A stretch of 64,000 bases of DNA from Clitoria ternatea (GCA_037962975.1 CM075672.1:127520001-127584000), one strand, 5' to 3'. Counted from the first letter of the stretch, positions 33,936 through 45,482 are shown. The notes: generated by a model not told the origin, from the sequence alone. Translations and numbers: made by a program.

Positions 33936-35842
33936 CCGAACGGGTCGGCCCCAGCCTTGCTCCCTCCTTTGATTGTCATACGTGTGAATATTCTTTTATT
34001 CCCTTGCCTTCCTCCCCTTATTTCTTGTGCCCGGTTCTTCTTGATTGTTCTGGGAATTGAGCGAAGGGAGTACTGATTAAACTGGTTGAACTGCTGTGCT
34101 CCGCTGAGTCCGACTGGGTGCTTGCCCTTCCTTGCTTACCATCCCATTTGCAATCCGGTTGCCTTATGGTCTATTTGGTTTACTCAAATTTTGGAAAAAT
34201 TTTCCCCGTATTGGTTCTTAATTATTTATTAAATTAGGGTGTTACAAAATATGCATATAACATTTCAATAACATCAACAATCATACATGGAACAGAATTC
34301 AGTCGGTACAGTCAGTGCATGTACACAGAATAGTTCACTCGGTTCCGCATTCGTGTGTAATCGGTTTTCGACGTTGCAACATAGGCTCCCAGCCTTTTTA
34401 TACATAGCTCTCAGCTATCAATTCAGCTCCCAGCTGCTTGGCCATTTTACAGGTACCCAACCGTTTGCCCACAAGGTGACACCAACGCTCCTAGCGTCAA
34501 CGGAGGTGTTCACGGGCAGCCCGAGTCCCACTCGGAAACTACCTTGAGTCCCACTCAAAGGATTTCACAGCGTCCCACACTTTTCAATTAACCGATAGTA
34601 GTGTCCCACACTACGTGCTCCCAGCACAACGCATCCCATGCGCCACACGCGGATTCATCACACAATACAGAATTCATACACATAACTTTTCACTCAGTCA
34701 TATATACTTCACATACAGTCGATAACACGTATTCTCAAAACTCAATATATTGATTTAACACACATACTTCCATGCAATCAGTATCATTGCTCAAGTAGAT
34801 GAATACAGCAACACGTGCTTCCCATGCAATTGATATCAACCAATATCAGGATTCAATAAAGTATTCCACTCAACACAAGCATAACATGCAATTGGTATTC
34901 AGCAATATCAGGATTCAACTACGCATGCATCAATATGAATATTATCAGATTCACTACACCAACACTCGATCACATGCAGTCATCATTTTATATTTATAAC
35001 GACTCACAAGTCACATAAACCACACAGTTATCGTCATCAACAATACAGCACACCCTTGCCATGCAATCATTCAACATTCTCTAAGCTATCGGCGTGCATC
35101 TCAGGGATAATACTAAACATGCAACACTCAACTCCTACTTATCATGCACCCGGGTATTGCGCACTCCACATGCAAGTATAACACACAAACAGAATACAGA
35201 ACAACAATCATCAACACCCGGAACCCGTCCATAATCCATGCGTTTAACATATAAGGTACTCCCCCTACCAACTACGAGACTCTGAGAGACTCTTCTGCTT
35301 GGGTATTGGCCTTCTTCCTTGCTGCTTCGCTCGACACCTTCACTCGTTCAGCCTCCACTCGAACACTGTTGTCTTTCGCGCTTGGCTCGGGTACAGGGGC
35401 TGTTTCTTCTTCCGCTCCGACGATCGTCTTTCACTTGTATAAGGGGCTCCGACTCCTCTGCAGCACCGTCGACGTGGCCTCCGTAAGCAGAAATGGGGAC
35501 AGAGAGCAGAGAAGGAGAAGAAGAAAAAGAAGAACGAGGGAGAAAGAGAAGAAGGAAGAAGAAGGGAAATCGCAGAGGGAATTCTGAAAAATGAAAGGCA
35601 AGAGACCATCGACCAACTACATATATGCATGCACAAAGAATGGAAAGGTGGGGTGGGGAAAACGTGAAGCAGCAGTCTGCTCACGTCACCCAGTCCCATC
35701 AGCAACCATCAATAGCTAATCCCACTTAATCAGCACTCATTTGATTAATTAAATTAATGGTAATTAATAAACAATTCCCCACTTCTGAAATTATTATTTT
35801 AATGGCTTTATTTCACGCGGTACTTTGTTTAAAATCGGGATG

Positions 35843-36160
35843 TTATAGTTCTCCCCCTCTCAAAAGAATTTCGTCCTCGAAATTCACTCGGTGACTCACC
35901 TTAGTAAACAACTCGGGGTACTGTTGCCTCATGGCATCCTCGCATTCCCAGGTATAAGAGGTATACCCGTTCTGTGGCCACTCGACCTCAACCAGTTGCA
36001 CGTCCTTACTCCTTAAACGCTTTACCGATCGGTCCACGATTCTAGTTGGTACAGTCACAGTGGTCAGGTCTTCCTTGATTTCCACTTCGTCATCAGGCAT
36101 TGTGTGAGTAGAATCGGGTAAGTACTTCTTTAGTTGGGACACATGAAACACGTTATGCAA
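35843..36160 (-). pseudogene. Element E: pol C-terminal tail (chromodomain-like)
   Basis: About 105 codons, beginning M-H-N-V-F-H-V-S-Q-L-K-K-Y-L, the conserved linker after plant Ty3/gypsy integrase. Residues 60-90 (L-V-E-V-E-W, then Y-T-S-Y-T-W-E-C-E-D-A-M-R-Q-Q-Y-P-E-L-F) fit the degenerate chromodomain at the end of Tekay/Del integrases, which targets chromatin. It ends N-F-E-D-E-I-L-L-R-G-G-E-L just before the polypurine tract. A TGA (A-Y-stop-V-A-L-P, near 36184) separates it in frame from the segment upstream. Confidence 0.85.
35849..35866 (-). other. Polypurine tract of element E
   Basis: The minus strand reads CTTTTGAGAGGGGGAGAA directly before the 3' LTR. Confidence 0.85.
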
Positions 36161-36361
36161 TCGGGATAAGTGAGTTGGTAGTGCTACTCAGTATGCCATG
36201 GAGCCGACTCGTTCCAACACCTCATAAGGCCCAATGTACCGGGGGCTCAACTTTCCACTCTTCAAGGCTCGCCCGACTCCTTTACTCGGTAAAGTCTTCA
36301 GAAACACCCGTTCCCCGACTAAAAACTCTAATGGTTTGGTTCGTTTATCATGGTAGCTCTT

Positions 36362-37210
36362 CTACCTATCCTGAGACGCCTTCATCTTTTCCCTTATCGC
36401 TCGGATCTGTTCTAAGGTTTGCTTCACAATTTTTGGCCCCAATAGCAGACTCTCACCCGTTTCCGACCAGCAGAGTGGGGTTCGGCATCTTCGACCGTAT
36501 AGTGCTTCGTAGGGTGCCATACCGATACTGTTGTGGTGGCTATTGTTGTATGTAAACTCGATCAGGGGAAGATACTGCTCCCAGTTTCCACCGTGCTCCA
36601 ACACACACGCCCTTAGCAAGTCTTCCAAGCTTTGGATTGTTCGCTCGGATTGTCCATCCGATTGGGGGTGGTAAGCAGAACTTAGCCAAAGCTTCGTACC
36701 CATTTCTTGGTACAGGCTGGTCCAAAGCCGAGACGTGAACCTAGGATCCCTATCCGATACGATGGAAGTCGGTATACCATGCAGTCGGACAATTTCGTGA
36801 ATGTAAATCCGAGCTAACTTATGCAACGGGTACTTCATGTTCACAGGTAGGAAGTGTGCACTCTTCGTCAGTCGGTCAACAATGACCCAAATCGCATCAT
36901 GGCCCGCTCGGTTTTTTGGCAATCCCATGACAAAGTCCATGGCAATTGAGTCCCATTTCCATACAGGAATCTCCAGGGGTTGCAATGCGCCATACGGCTT
37001 CTGGTGCTCGACTTTCGACTTTTGACAGGTGATACACCGAGCCACGTATTCTACCACATTCCTTTTTAATCCGGGCCACCAAAATTGTGCCCTTAGATTG
37101 TGGTACATCTTCGTGGTACCCGGGTGGATACTTAGCAAACTCTTGTGAGCTTCATCAAGCACCATTCTTCTCAATTCTCCTCCACCCGGCATGTATATTC
37201 TGTTTCTCAC
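36362..37210 (-). pseudogene. Element E: integrase
   Basis: Open for 282 codons. The HHCC zinc-binding region is complete (H-K-S-L-L-S-I-H, then C-I-T-C-Q-K near residues 19-65). The catalytic core keeps D (A-M-D-F-V-M-G-L-P), D (V-S-D-R-D-P-R-F-T-S) and E (S-E-R-T-I-Q-S-L-E-D-L). GPY-module residues follow downstream. It is bounded by two in-frame stops: TGA just upstream (D-G-I-F-stop) and TAG downstream (S-Q-D-R-stop-K-S-Y-H-D). Integrase would insert the cDNA; this copy is a broken piece of a polyprotein. Confidence 0.9.
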
Positions 37211-38482
37211 TCAGAAAATTCCATCCGATCCCTCGGTCAAGGACAAGTCCTTTCCTTTGGCCTGAGTCTCCTTCATCTCAGCCAAGTAGGAATCTGACTG
37301 CTGTTGTTCATACACGGATTTTAGAAATTCATTGGCAATCCTTAACGTACCGATCGTTATTTTTCGAGAAGAGGGGAGGTCAACATGCAAGTTCATGTCT
37401 CGGAACTGTTCCAATAACTCCACTTCCTTCACCATCATCACTACTATATGAAGGGATTTCCGACTCAATGCGTCGGCAACAACGTTTGCCTTACCCGGAT
37501 GGTACTTCAGCTCGAAGTCATAGTCCTCTAAAAATTCCATCCATCTCCTCTGCCTCATGTTCAGCTCCTTCTGGTCGAATAAATATTTGAGGCTCTTATG
37601 GTTGCTGTAAACATCGAATTTAGAACCGTACAAATAATGCCTCCATATCTTCAACGCGAAAATCACAGCTGCTAGTTCCAAGTCGTGGGTCGGGTAATGC
37701 TGTTCGTGAGGCCTCAATTGCCGAGAGGCATACGTCATCACTCGGTCTTTCTGCATTAGTACGTATCCTAATCCGAGTCCTGATGCATCACAATAAACCA
37801 CGAAGCTCTCTTGCAAGTTAGGCAATGCCAATACTAGAGCAGTCATCAACTTGTCCTTCAGCTCTCGGAAACTGCTCTCGCACTCGGAACTCCACACGAA
37901 GGGAACGTTTTTCCGGGTCAATTTAGTCAGTGGCGAAGCTAGCTTAGAAAAACCTTCAATAAACCTTCTATAATAACAGGCCAGGCCCATAAAGCTCCTT
38001 ATCTCTGAGACTGACTTGGGTCTCTCCCATGCCATTATAGCTGCCACTTTTGAAGGGTCCACCGAGACACCTTCCTCGGAAATCACATGTCCGAGGAAGT
38101 GGATCTTATCCATCCAGAAATCGTATTTCGAAAGCTTTGCAAACAACTGTTTCTCCTTCAACACTTGAAGTACCGCTCGGAGGTGTTCTTCATGCTCCTC
38201 AGGGGTCTTAGAATAGACTAGGATGTCATCTATGAAAACTACTACGAATCGGTCTAGATAATGGTGGAATATGTTGTTCATGTAATTCATGAAGACAGCA
38301 GGGGCATTTGTCACACCGAACGGCATCACTACATATTCGTAGTGACCATACCGAGTCCTAAAGGCAGTCTTAGGAATGTCCGAGTCCTTCACTCGGATTT
38401 GGTGGTATCCAGATCGTAAATCGATCTTTGAAAAGACTGAAGCGCCACGCAGCTGGTCAATCAGATCATCAATTCTGGGCAA
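37211..38482 (-). pseudogene. Element E: reverse transcriptase and RNase H
   Basis: 423 codons in frame with the upstream segment. RT palm motifs: F-S-K-I-D-L-R-S-G-Y-H-Q-I-R, V-M-P-F-G-V-T-N-A-P-A-V-F, and the F-I-D-D catalytic box in V-V-F-I-D-D-I-L-V-Y-S. RNase H follows: V-Y-C-D-A-S-G-L, L-E-L-A-A-V-I-F-A-L, and V-A-D-A-L-S-R. At the third acidic position the sequence is Y-S-N-H-K-S-L where the family has Asp, so RNase H is probably inactive. The segment ends in TGA at a place where related proteins have Arg. Confidence 0.92.
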
Positions 38483-38518
38483 TGGGTATCGATTCTTAAT
38501 TGTGAGTTTGTTTAGCTG

Positions 38519-39223
38519 TCAGTAGTCTATACATAGCCTCATGCTGCCATCCTTCTTCTTAACAAGTAGCACAGGTGCGCCCCATGGCGATACGCTCGGC
38601 CTAATGAACTGCTTTCCGAGTAACTCATCCACCTGCTTCTTCAACTCGGCCAATTCTGTTGGGGACATTCTATAAGGTGCACTGGAGACTGGCTCAGCTC
38701 CAGGGATCAGGTCTATAGAGAATTCAACTTCTCTACTCGGAGGGACACCCGGTACGTCTTCCGGAAACACCTCGAGGAATTCACAGACAGTCGGAATATC
38801 GTTCACTCGGGCTCTACTCTCACCCTCGGTCAAACAAAGCATCATAAACAGTTGAGCTATACCTTGTACCGTGTAATCCTCATTGTTTTGCCTCGGAAAG
38901 ATTATCCTCCGGTTTCTGCAATCCACTAACACCTTGTTGGCTGAAAGCCAATCTATACCGAGTACAATGTCAAGGTCCTTCAAAGGAATGCACACCAGAT
39001 CAAAGGTAAAACTTCGATCACCCAATACGAATATTACGTCTTTACACATTGAGGATGTCAACACCTTAGGGCCAGTCGGGTTGGCCACTTCCAAAATCCG
39101 ATCTATATCCACAGTCGGTAATCTCAAACGTCTTACACAATCATCAGCTATGAAGGAGTGGGTGGCTCTAGAATCAAAAACTACACTAAGCGTATATTTA
39201 CCGAGTAGACACTTACTTTGCAC
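38519..39223 (-). pseudogene. Element E: protease and start of reverse transcriptase
   Basis: The aspartic protease active site reads V-V-F-D-S-R-A-T-H-S-F-I: the catalytic D-S-G is D-S-R (a GGA-type codon now AGA), which should inactivate it. The flap and C-terminal pattern L-D-I-V-L-G-I-D-W-L-S follows near residue 90. The RT start, P-P-S-R-E-V-E-F-S-I-D-L-I-P-G and L-V-K-K-K-D-G-S-M-R-L-C-I-D-Y, is intact and then meets TGA where the family has Arg (Y-stop-Q-L-N). Confidence 0.9.
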
Positions 39224-39361
39224 TAAGTCATTCGCCTGCGTAACTTCCTCAGCACTGATGGCGTAGACTCTTCTAGCAGCGGGTTGGTCGGTGTTCCTTC
39301 TCCGCTAGTTTGGGGCAACCATCATATTTTCTCTAGCTCTATTGCCTCCGCCCCCCGGTCT

Positions 39362-40312
39362 TTAACCATCGTGTCCATGGCTCCTCTCTTGGAAACCTCC
39401 CTGACGCACATTTGTATTTGCTTGACAGAGTTGGGGGCAGTCAGGGCGAATGTGTCCCCTCTTATTACAATGGAAGCACACCATCTCACCATCGTTGTTG
39501 CAGTCTCGAGCATAATGATTTCCTCCACACTTGAAACATTTTCCGTTCCCCATAACTGGTTGTCTCTCTGGCTGGTTCTGACCCCCAAATCTGGAAAAAG
39601 GTCTGTTTCTACCAGCGTTGTTCGGCCTCTTGAAGCGGGGTTGCTGGGGCCTTAAGTAATGGTTTGCTCTGTTGCTCTGGCCCGAGTGGGCCTTGTCATC
39701 CTCCTCAAATATCCTACACTTGTTTACCAATACGGGAAAGCTCCTAATCTCTTGGTATCTGCAGGCTCTCTTAATGTCTGACCTCAACCCGTTCTCAAAT
39801 TTAAGGCATTTAGAACTCTCCGTTCCAGGTTGTTGGAAGGGCGGGTAGAATAAGCACAGTTCTTCAAATCTTGCCACGTATTCTTCCACAGTCATGGATC
39901 CCTGCTTCAATTCCATGAATTCCAGTTCTTTCCGACTCCTGATGGTGTCGGGGAAATACTTTTCTAAGAAACATGTCTTGAAATTTTCCCAGGTCAGCTG
40001 GGTATCGTCGTCAGTTAGTCAGTTTCTGGCTATCTTCAACCAGTTTTCCGCCTCGTCTCACAGCATATACACTGCACATTCTACCTTCTGGGCCTCGGTG
40101 CAGTGAAGGCCCCCAAAAATCCTTTCTAACTCCTGAGTCCATTTATAGGCTGCCTCGGGGTTACGTCCTCCCTGAAATTCACTCGGCCTCCTCTTCAGGA
40201 AGCGGTCCAGCACTTGGCCATCCTCTGCTTGAGGCTGGCCCTGCCTCTCAAACACGTCCACAAAGTGTTGGAATGCTGTGGCTATAGCCTTCATGCTCTG
40301 ACGATTCGTCAT
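39362..40312 (-). pseudogene. Element E: gag with two in-frame stops
   Basis: The gag ATG is at 40312 (M-T-N-R-Q-S-M-K-A-I). One frame continues to 39362 with TGA after Y-M-L near 40058 and another TGA after K-I-A-R-N near 40019. The retrotrans_gag core is evident (F-L-K-R-R-P-S-E-F-Q-G-G, A-Y-K-W, then E-L-E-F-M-E-L-K-Q-G-S-M-T-V-E-E-Y). Two zinc knuckles end it: CFKCGGNHYARDC (CX2CX3HX4C, one residue short) and CFHCNKRGHIRPDC (canonical CX2CX4HX4C). The encoded capsid/nucleocapsid would be truncated. Confidence 0.9.
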
Positions 40313-40590
40313 GACCTATCCTGAAATTCACACCCCTTCAAGGATAAGTTTACAAGGTTACATTCTTCCGATCGGATCTCAGTCTAACGTTCAGTAACTT
40401 TAGCTCATTATACTACTTCTATATGTTATATAATCAGTCGGACCAGGAGGAAAACAACCTCCCATCCACAAATCAATATTACAATATCAATCAGATTCAA
40501 CAATTGCCACAATAATGATGACCACTCGGTCACAATGCACACAACCGCTTACACTCGGTAAGCATACCTTGGCCTTAGACCTTTCGGTCT

Positions 40591-40602
40591 GCTCTGATAC
40601 CA
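40591..40602 (-). other. Primer binding site of element E
   Basis: TGGTATCAGAGC on the minus strand, three bases inside the 5' LTR, as in element A. Confidence 0.92.
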
Positions 40603-41021
40603 AAATGAAACATCCTAAGTTCAATTTAAGGACAAATCGAGACAAGAAAAATTTTTCCAAAGATCAGGGGATTTGAAGGTAAGGGAATCGGTGGAGGATT
40701 AGGAAAAAGGAATTAAGTTAAGAAGGAACCATAAGTCGCATGCAAACGGTGGAAGAAATTGAACGTGAACAAGCTCGACAACATCCACTCGCTCGGGCGA
40801 TATTCCGCTTCGCATGAGCGGGACACCACAATGTGCTCGGGCGAACACGCGTCGCTTAAGCGGACTCGGCTAGGAACCTTTCTATTCACTCGTACTCGCT
40901 GGGGCGAGCGTTCATTCACTAAGGCGAACAACTCCAATCCTCGGCTTCATTCACTCGGGTCACAGTTGCTGGCCACTCAGGAAATGATTCCCACGGCAAT
41001 TCTACTTGGGTTTATAAGGGA

Positions 41022-41141
41022 CTCCTCACTCGGAAATACTCAGTCGCTCCTCACTTGGGAAATACTTAGTCACTCCTCACTCGGGAAATACTTAGCCACT
41101 CTTCACTCGGGAAATACTTAGCCACTCCTCACTTGGGAAAC
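41022..41141 (-). repeat. 26-bp tandem repeat in the E 5' LTR
   Basis: Same array as at 29892-30011, with a few C/T differences (CACTTGGGAAA in two units). Confidence 0.85.
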
Positions 41142-41616
41142 CTCAACAGTTATCACTCTAAGGGTATCAGGATCGATTCCCGCTCGGTACCACCTGTCCT
41201 ATTCGCTCGTTCTTACTCGGCATCACTCTGTCTCATTCACTCGGGATTACCTAGACTTCCCTTCACTCGGAGGGAGTCACTAACTCTCTTCCCACGCCAA
41301 CACTCGACTCCATTTTGACTTACAGTTATACTAACCTCTCACCCACAACAAATATGCGTACATAGGTTACCCGGATTTTCATGCACAATATAGGGTTTCA
41401 CGCAACATAGTAAATGTAATTAATTACAGGCACCAAAATCATGTCCTCTACCCCAAAGGGTTCAGGTTCTAATAAAAGGAACTAAGGCTAAACATGAGCC
41501 GGCCAAGGCTTAACAAAACACATAAACAGAATATACATAACATCTATCCCCATAGTGCACCAACACTTCACTCGGCATTCGGCTCCTCCTTCACTCCTCA
41601 TTTCGAGAGATATTCA

Positions 41617-42744
41617 CTGAAAAATTGCCACAGTAGGGGGTGAGTATCTTAAATTTTAAATGATAGATACTGACATGGATTATCTTTAATCATGCAACAA
41701 TATAATGCATACGGCTAGTACTAAATATGCATATAACATTTCAATAACATCAACAATCATACATGGAACAGAATTCAGTCGGTACAGTCAGTGCATGTAC
41801 ACAGAATAGTTCACTCGGTTCTGCATTCGTGTGTAATCGATTTTCGACGTTGCAACATAGGCTCCCAGCCTTTTTATACATAGCTCTCAGCTATCAATTC
41901 AGCTCCCAGCTGCTTGGCCATTTTACAGGTACCCAACCGTTTGCCCACAAGATGACACCAACGCTCCCAGCGTCAACGGAGGTGTTCACGGGCAGCCCGA
42001 GTCCCACTCGAAAACTACCTTGAGTCCCACTCAAAGGATTTCACAGCATCCCACGCTTTTTAATTAACTGATAGTAGTGTCCCACACTACGTGCTCCCAG
42101 CACAACGCATCCCATGCGCCACATACGGATTCATCACACAATACAGAATTCATACACATAACTTTTCACTCAGTCATATATACTTCACATACAGTCGGTA
42201 ACACGTATTCTTAGAACTCAATATATTGATTTAACATACATACTTCTATGCAATCAGTATCATTGCTCAAGTAGATGAATATAGCAACACGTGCTTCCCA
42301 TGCAATTGATATCAACCAATATCAGGATTCAATAAAGTATTCCACTCAACACAAGCATAACATGCAATCGGTATTCAGCAATATCAGGATTCAACTACGC
42401 ATGCATCAATATGAATATTATCAGATTCACTACACCAACACTCGATCACATGCAGTCATCATTTTATATTTATAACGTCTCACAAGTCACATAAACCACA
42501 CAGTTATCGTCATCAATAATACAGCACACCCTTGCCATGCAATCATTCAACATTCTCTAAGCTATCGGCATGCATCTCAGGGATAATACTAAACATGCAA
42601 CACTCAACTCCTACTTATCATGCACCCGGGTATTGCGCACTCCACATGCAAGTATAACACACAAACAGAATACAGAACAACAATCATCAATACCCAGAAC
42701 CCGTCCATAATCCATGCGTTTAACATATAAGGTACTCCCCCTAC
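41617..42744 (-). other. Candidate intron inside the E LTR
   Basis: On the minus strand: donor GTAGTTG/GTAGGGGGAG, acceptor region CTCACCCCCTACTGTGGC then AATTTTTCAG. This is the E equivalent of the sites in A and S; the donor is weaker. Confidence 0.35.
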
Positions 42745-43334
42745 CAACTACGAGACTCCGAGAGACTCTTCTGCTTGGGTGTTGGCCCTCTTCCTTGCTG
42801 CTTCGCTCGACACCTTCACTCGTTCAGCTTCCACTTGAACACTGTTGTCTTCCACGCTTGGCTCAGGTACAGGGGCTGTTTCTTCTTCCGCTCCGATGAT
42901 CGTCTTTCACTCGTATAAGGGGCTCCGACTCCTCTGCAGCACCGTCGATGTGGCCTCCGTAAGCAGAAATAGGGACAGAGAGCAGAGAAGGAGAAGAAGA
43001 AGAAGAAGAAGAAGAACGAGGGAGAAAGAGAAGAAGGAAGAAGAAGGGAAATCGCAGAGGGAATTCTGAAGAATGAAAGGCAAGAGACCATCGACCAACT
43101 ACATATATGCATGCACAAAGAATGGAAAGGTGGGGTGGGGAAAACGTGAAGCAGCAGTCTGCTCACGTCACCCAGTCCCATCAGCAACCATCAATAGCTA
43201 ATCCCACTTAATCAGCACTTATTTGATTAATTAAATTAATGGTAATTAATAAACAATTCCCCACTTCTGAAATTATTATTTAAATGGCTTTATTTCACCC
43301 GGTACTTTGTTTAAAATCGGGATGTTACAGGACT

Positions 43335-44517
43335 CATATATATGCATTAGTGATGTGCAAGAAATTTAAAAATGATGTTGAATGAGTGATTGATGTGGTC
43401 TTATATGTATTTAATGTAGGATTTGATAATTCTTGTGAAGAGGGATTATTTAACCCGGAGGAATACTTCTCTTGAGGTAGGAGAGAAGTATATTTTCTAA
43501 ATGTATGATCAATTGTATGTTGATAATATATATATATATATATATATATTAATGCATATTTGCATGTTCTTCCATGAGTGGATATACTACCTCTTGTATG
43601 TGACATGAATTGAAATTGACTCCTATTGATGATTGGATGTTGGTTTGGCATATTTGATAAGGATATGAATTTGGAGTATATTTATTGAAAATGCCCTTTA
43701 ATTTCCATATGTGGATTGACATTAAAATGAATCCTTAGCTTGTATGATCTTGAACCCTATGAGTGGTATGCCTTGGAGAATGTTATATATGATTGTGCGC
43801 CACTAACTACAATGTTAAGTGCAAATTATACCACTAAGTGAGTGGGTGAGGAATCCTTGTGAAGCCAAGGCTAGCATGTGTATTATTCCATTCATAGCAT
43901 GAATGGCATAGCATTTGAAATGTGGTTACGATCACAATGATAAAATTCTAACAGGATTATGGAAGGGAGTACCCTTGCGTAGGGGAAACCAACATGAGAA
44001 TAATTATAAGTGGTTGTGATCACTTGGTATATTGAGATGGTAAAGGTCTTGCGGGATCTTATGAGAAAATGGACCCTTGCGTGGGGGATATATATTAGAT
44101 TTATTATAAGTGGTTGCAATCACTTAGTACATTGAAAAGCTAAAAGTCTTGCGGGATCTTATAAAGAAATGGACCCTTGCGTGGGGGACGTGTATTTGAT
44201 TGATCATAAGTGGTTACGATCACTTGTTATAATGAGATAATAAAGGTTTTGCGGGATCTTATGAAAAACACCCTTGCGGGGGACAAATGCTTAAGCAACT
44301 ATGTGTGGTTGCAAATATTTGATGAATCATGTGCGCATGAGCTACAAGTAAATGTTCAAATTGGATCCGTTGCATATGCACTTAGTGATATGACATATGC
44401 ATTAGCCATAGGGGTATGGCATTTGTGTTGGAGGAGATTAAGAAATATAATACCTTATTAAGAGTGTTAATTGAGAGATAAAACCCACTTTTGGTCACTA
44501 ACTAATTGTGTATCATT
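43335..44517 (+). mobile_element. L2 LTR, segment 2
   Basis: Continuation of L2 between the right target copy of E and the CACTA. It is homologous in the opposite orientation to L3 (about 17300-18150). An (AT)n run lies at about 43526-43549. Confidence 0.85.
43920..44320 (+). repeat. 100-bp tandem repeat in L2, 4-5 copies
   Basis: Units containing ATAAGTGGTTGCAATCACTT and CTTGCGGGATCTTAT recur at about 44011, 44111 and 44211 (exact 100-bp steps), with degenerate outer units at about 43924 and 44304. Confidence 0.88.
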
Positions 44518-44549
44518 CACTACAAGAAAATGAGCATTCAGCTGTGGGA

Positions 44550-44665
44550 ATTTAGCGGCGGTTACATAAAAAACCGCCGCCGGTTACAATGTACCTACAG
44601 TTTTACTAGCAGTTTATGTAACCGCTGCTATTTAATTTTCAATAGTGGCAGTTTAGATACCTTTG
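44550..44665 (+). repeat. Left subterminal repeats of CACTA 1
   Basis: TTTAGCGGCGGTTACAT, AAACCGCCGCCGGTTACA, TTATGTAACCGCTGC and related strings in both orientations within 120 bp of the end. Confidence 0.85.
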
Positions 44666-44739
44666 AGGGCAGTTTTTCATTTATTTACAAAAAAAACAAA
44701 ATTTAAATGTAAACAATTTTAATAAAAAACCCAAAAGTG

Positions 44740-45470
44740 CAAAACTTTTGCATTTTCAGTTTCCCTCTCATTCTCATTCATTTCCCTCTCATCCATTTCC
44801 CTCTCAATCTCTATTTGGCACTCCCACAAAGCTGCATCTCAGTTTAGCACTTGAACCCTAACCTAATCTTCTAAATCCCTAATCAATAAGCATTTTTTCC
44901 TCTTAGCCCTAATCTCAAATAACATCTCAGTTTCGCATGCTAAGGATGACTAGAAAATTGTTGGCTTAACACGGAGCGGTAGAACAAGTTGAGGCTAAAA
45001 CGTTTCGCATCTCAAAGAACCAGGTGTGTTTCCTTTTTTGCTTTTCTGCTTTCTATTTTGAAATCCATCCCTATTGTTTCAAGAGCCTCCATCATCATTG
45101 TTTGTACTGGGCTGGCATCACGAGAATAATGGGCTTAGATGAGTTAGCACAATAGTATAAATATCTTGTTTTTGACTCTCAGCGTCCCACAACTGCAAAC
45201 GGTTTCATGTTTGTTGCGCTCACACTTTCACTCATCACTGCAACTCTTTCATTTCCACCCAACCCAACCAAAACACTCTCTATTTCTGAAAAAATGCTTG
45301 AGGATTTCGGTGAATGAGTGATAATGCTTTAATCTTTTACTTGCGATTGCCAAGGGAAATAAAGATTTACGATGGAGTACAACGTGTTTTGTTTCGTGTG
45401 GCTCCATTGAAGTTATCTTTGTTACAACAATTTCTTACTTTGTTTGGTTAGATTACTAACTTATGTGATT
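44740..45470 (+). other. CACTA 1: leader-like CT-rich DNA, no identified gene
   Basis: Repeated TTTCCCTCTCATTC strings and CCCTAATC at 44755-44930 resemble a plant 5' UTR or promoter leader. 45270-45440 holds further exon-like sequence (for example around GATTTACGATGGAGTACAAC) that I cannot identify. Confidence 0.4.
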
Positions 45471-45482
45471 CTTGTTTTGCAG

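Larger units (their letters stand above)
30598..34246 (+). mobile_element. S: solo LTR (3,649 bp) inserted in the E 3' LTR
   Basis: Perfect target duplication AAATA at 30593-30597 and 34247-34251; the uninterrupted site is seen in the E 5' LTR near 41725. It starts TGTAACATCCCAATTTTG and ends TTAGGGTGTTACA. It shares blocks with both A (AGCTTCATCCAG/GTAGGGG; CCGAGTG repeats; TTTAATTCCCTTGCCTTCC-like end) and E (the AAACGG/GGAGCTGAATT region; the TATCTGTCATTTAA block), so it belongs to the same broad LTR group. It lies in the orientation opposite to E. The overlapping open frames at 30812-31356 fall in a CT-rich leader and are not convincing genes. Confidence 0.92.
29476..35847 (-). mobile_element. 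Element E, 3' LTR, split by solo LTR S
   Basis: Net sequence is 29476-30597 plus 34252-35847, 2,718 bp, against 2,724 bp in the 5' LTR. The two LTRs are nearly identical by eye. At the inner end the LTR start reads TATAACATCCC on the minus strand instead of TGTAACATCCC, so the terminal TG is mutated. A GAA/AGA microsatellite at about 35505-35535 is shorter and interrupted compared with the 5' copy near 42995-43025. Confidence 0.92.
29476..43329 (-). mobile_element. Element E: full-length Tekay/Del-like Ty3/gypsy retrotransposon
   Basis: A perfect 5-bp target duplication, GGACT at 29471-29475 and 43330-43334, delimits it. On the minus strand the order is 5' LTR (43329-40606), primer site, gag, protease, reverse transcriptase, RNase H, integrase, C-terminal chromodomain-like tail, polypurine tract and 3' LTR (35847-29476). 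The gene order and the tail (N-F-E-D-E-I-L-L-R-G-G) are those of plant chromoviruses of the Tekay/Del lineage. Without the nested solo LTR S it is about 10.2 kb. Several in-frame stops and changed catalytic residues make it non-autonomous now. Confidence 0.93.
40606..43329 (-). mobile_element. Element E, 5' LTR (2,724 bp)
   Basis: On the minus strand it runs TGTAACATCCCGATTTTA to AACTTAGGATGTTTCA. It carries the CACTCGG repeats, the 26-bp tandem array, the conserved TATCTATCATTTAA block and the palindrome-like cluster at about 40780-40930. The uninterrupted CTAAATATGC at about 41722-41731 shows the site that S hit in the other LTR. Confidence 0.93.
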
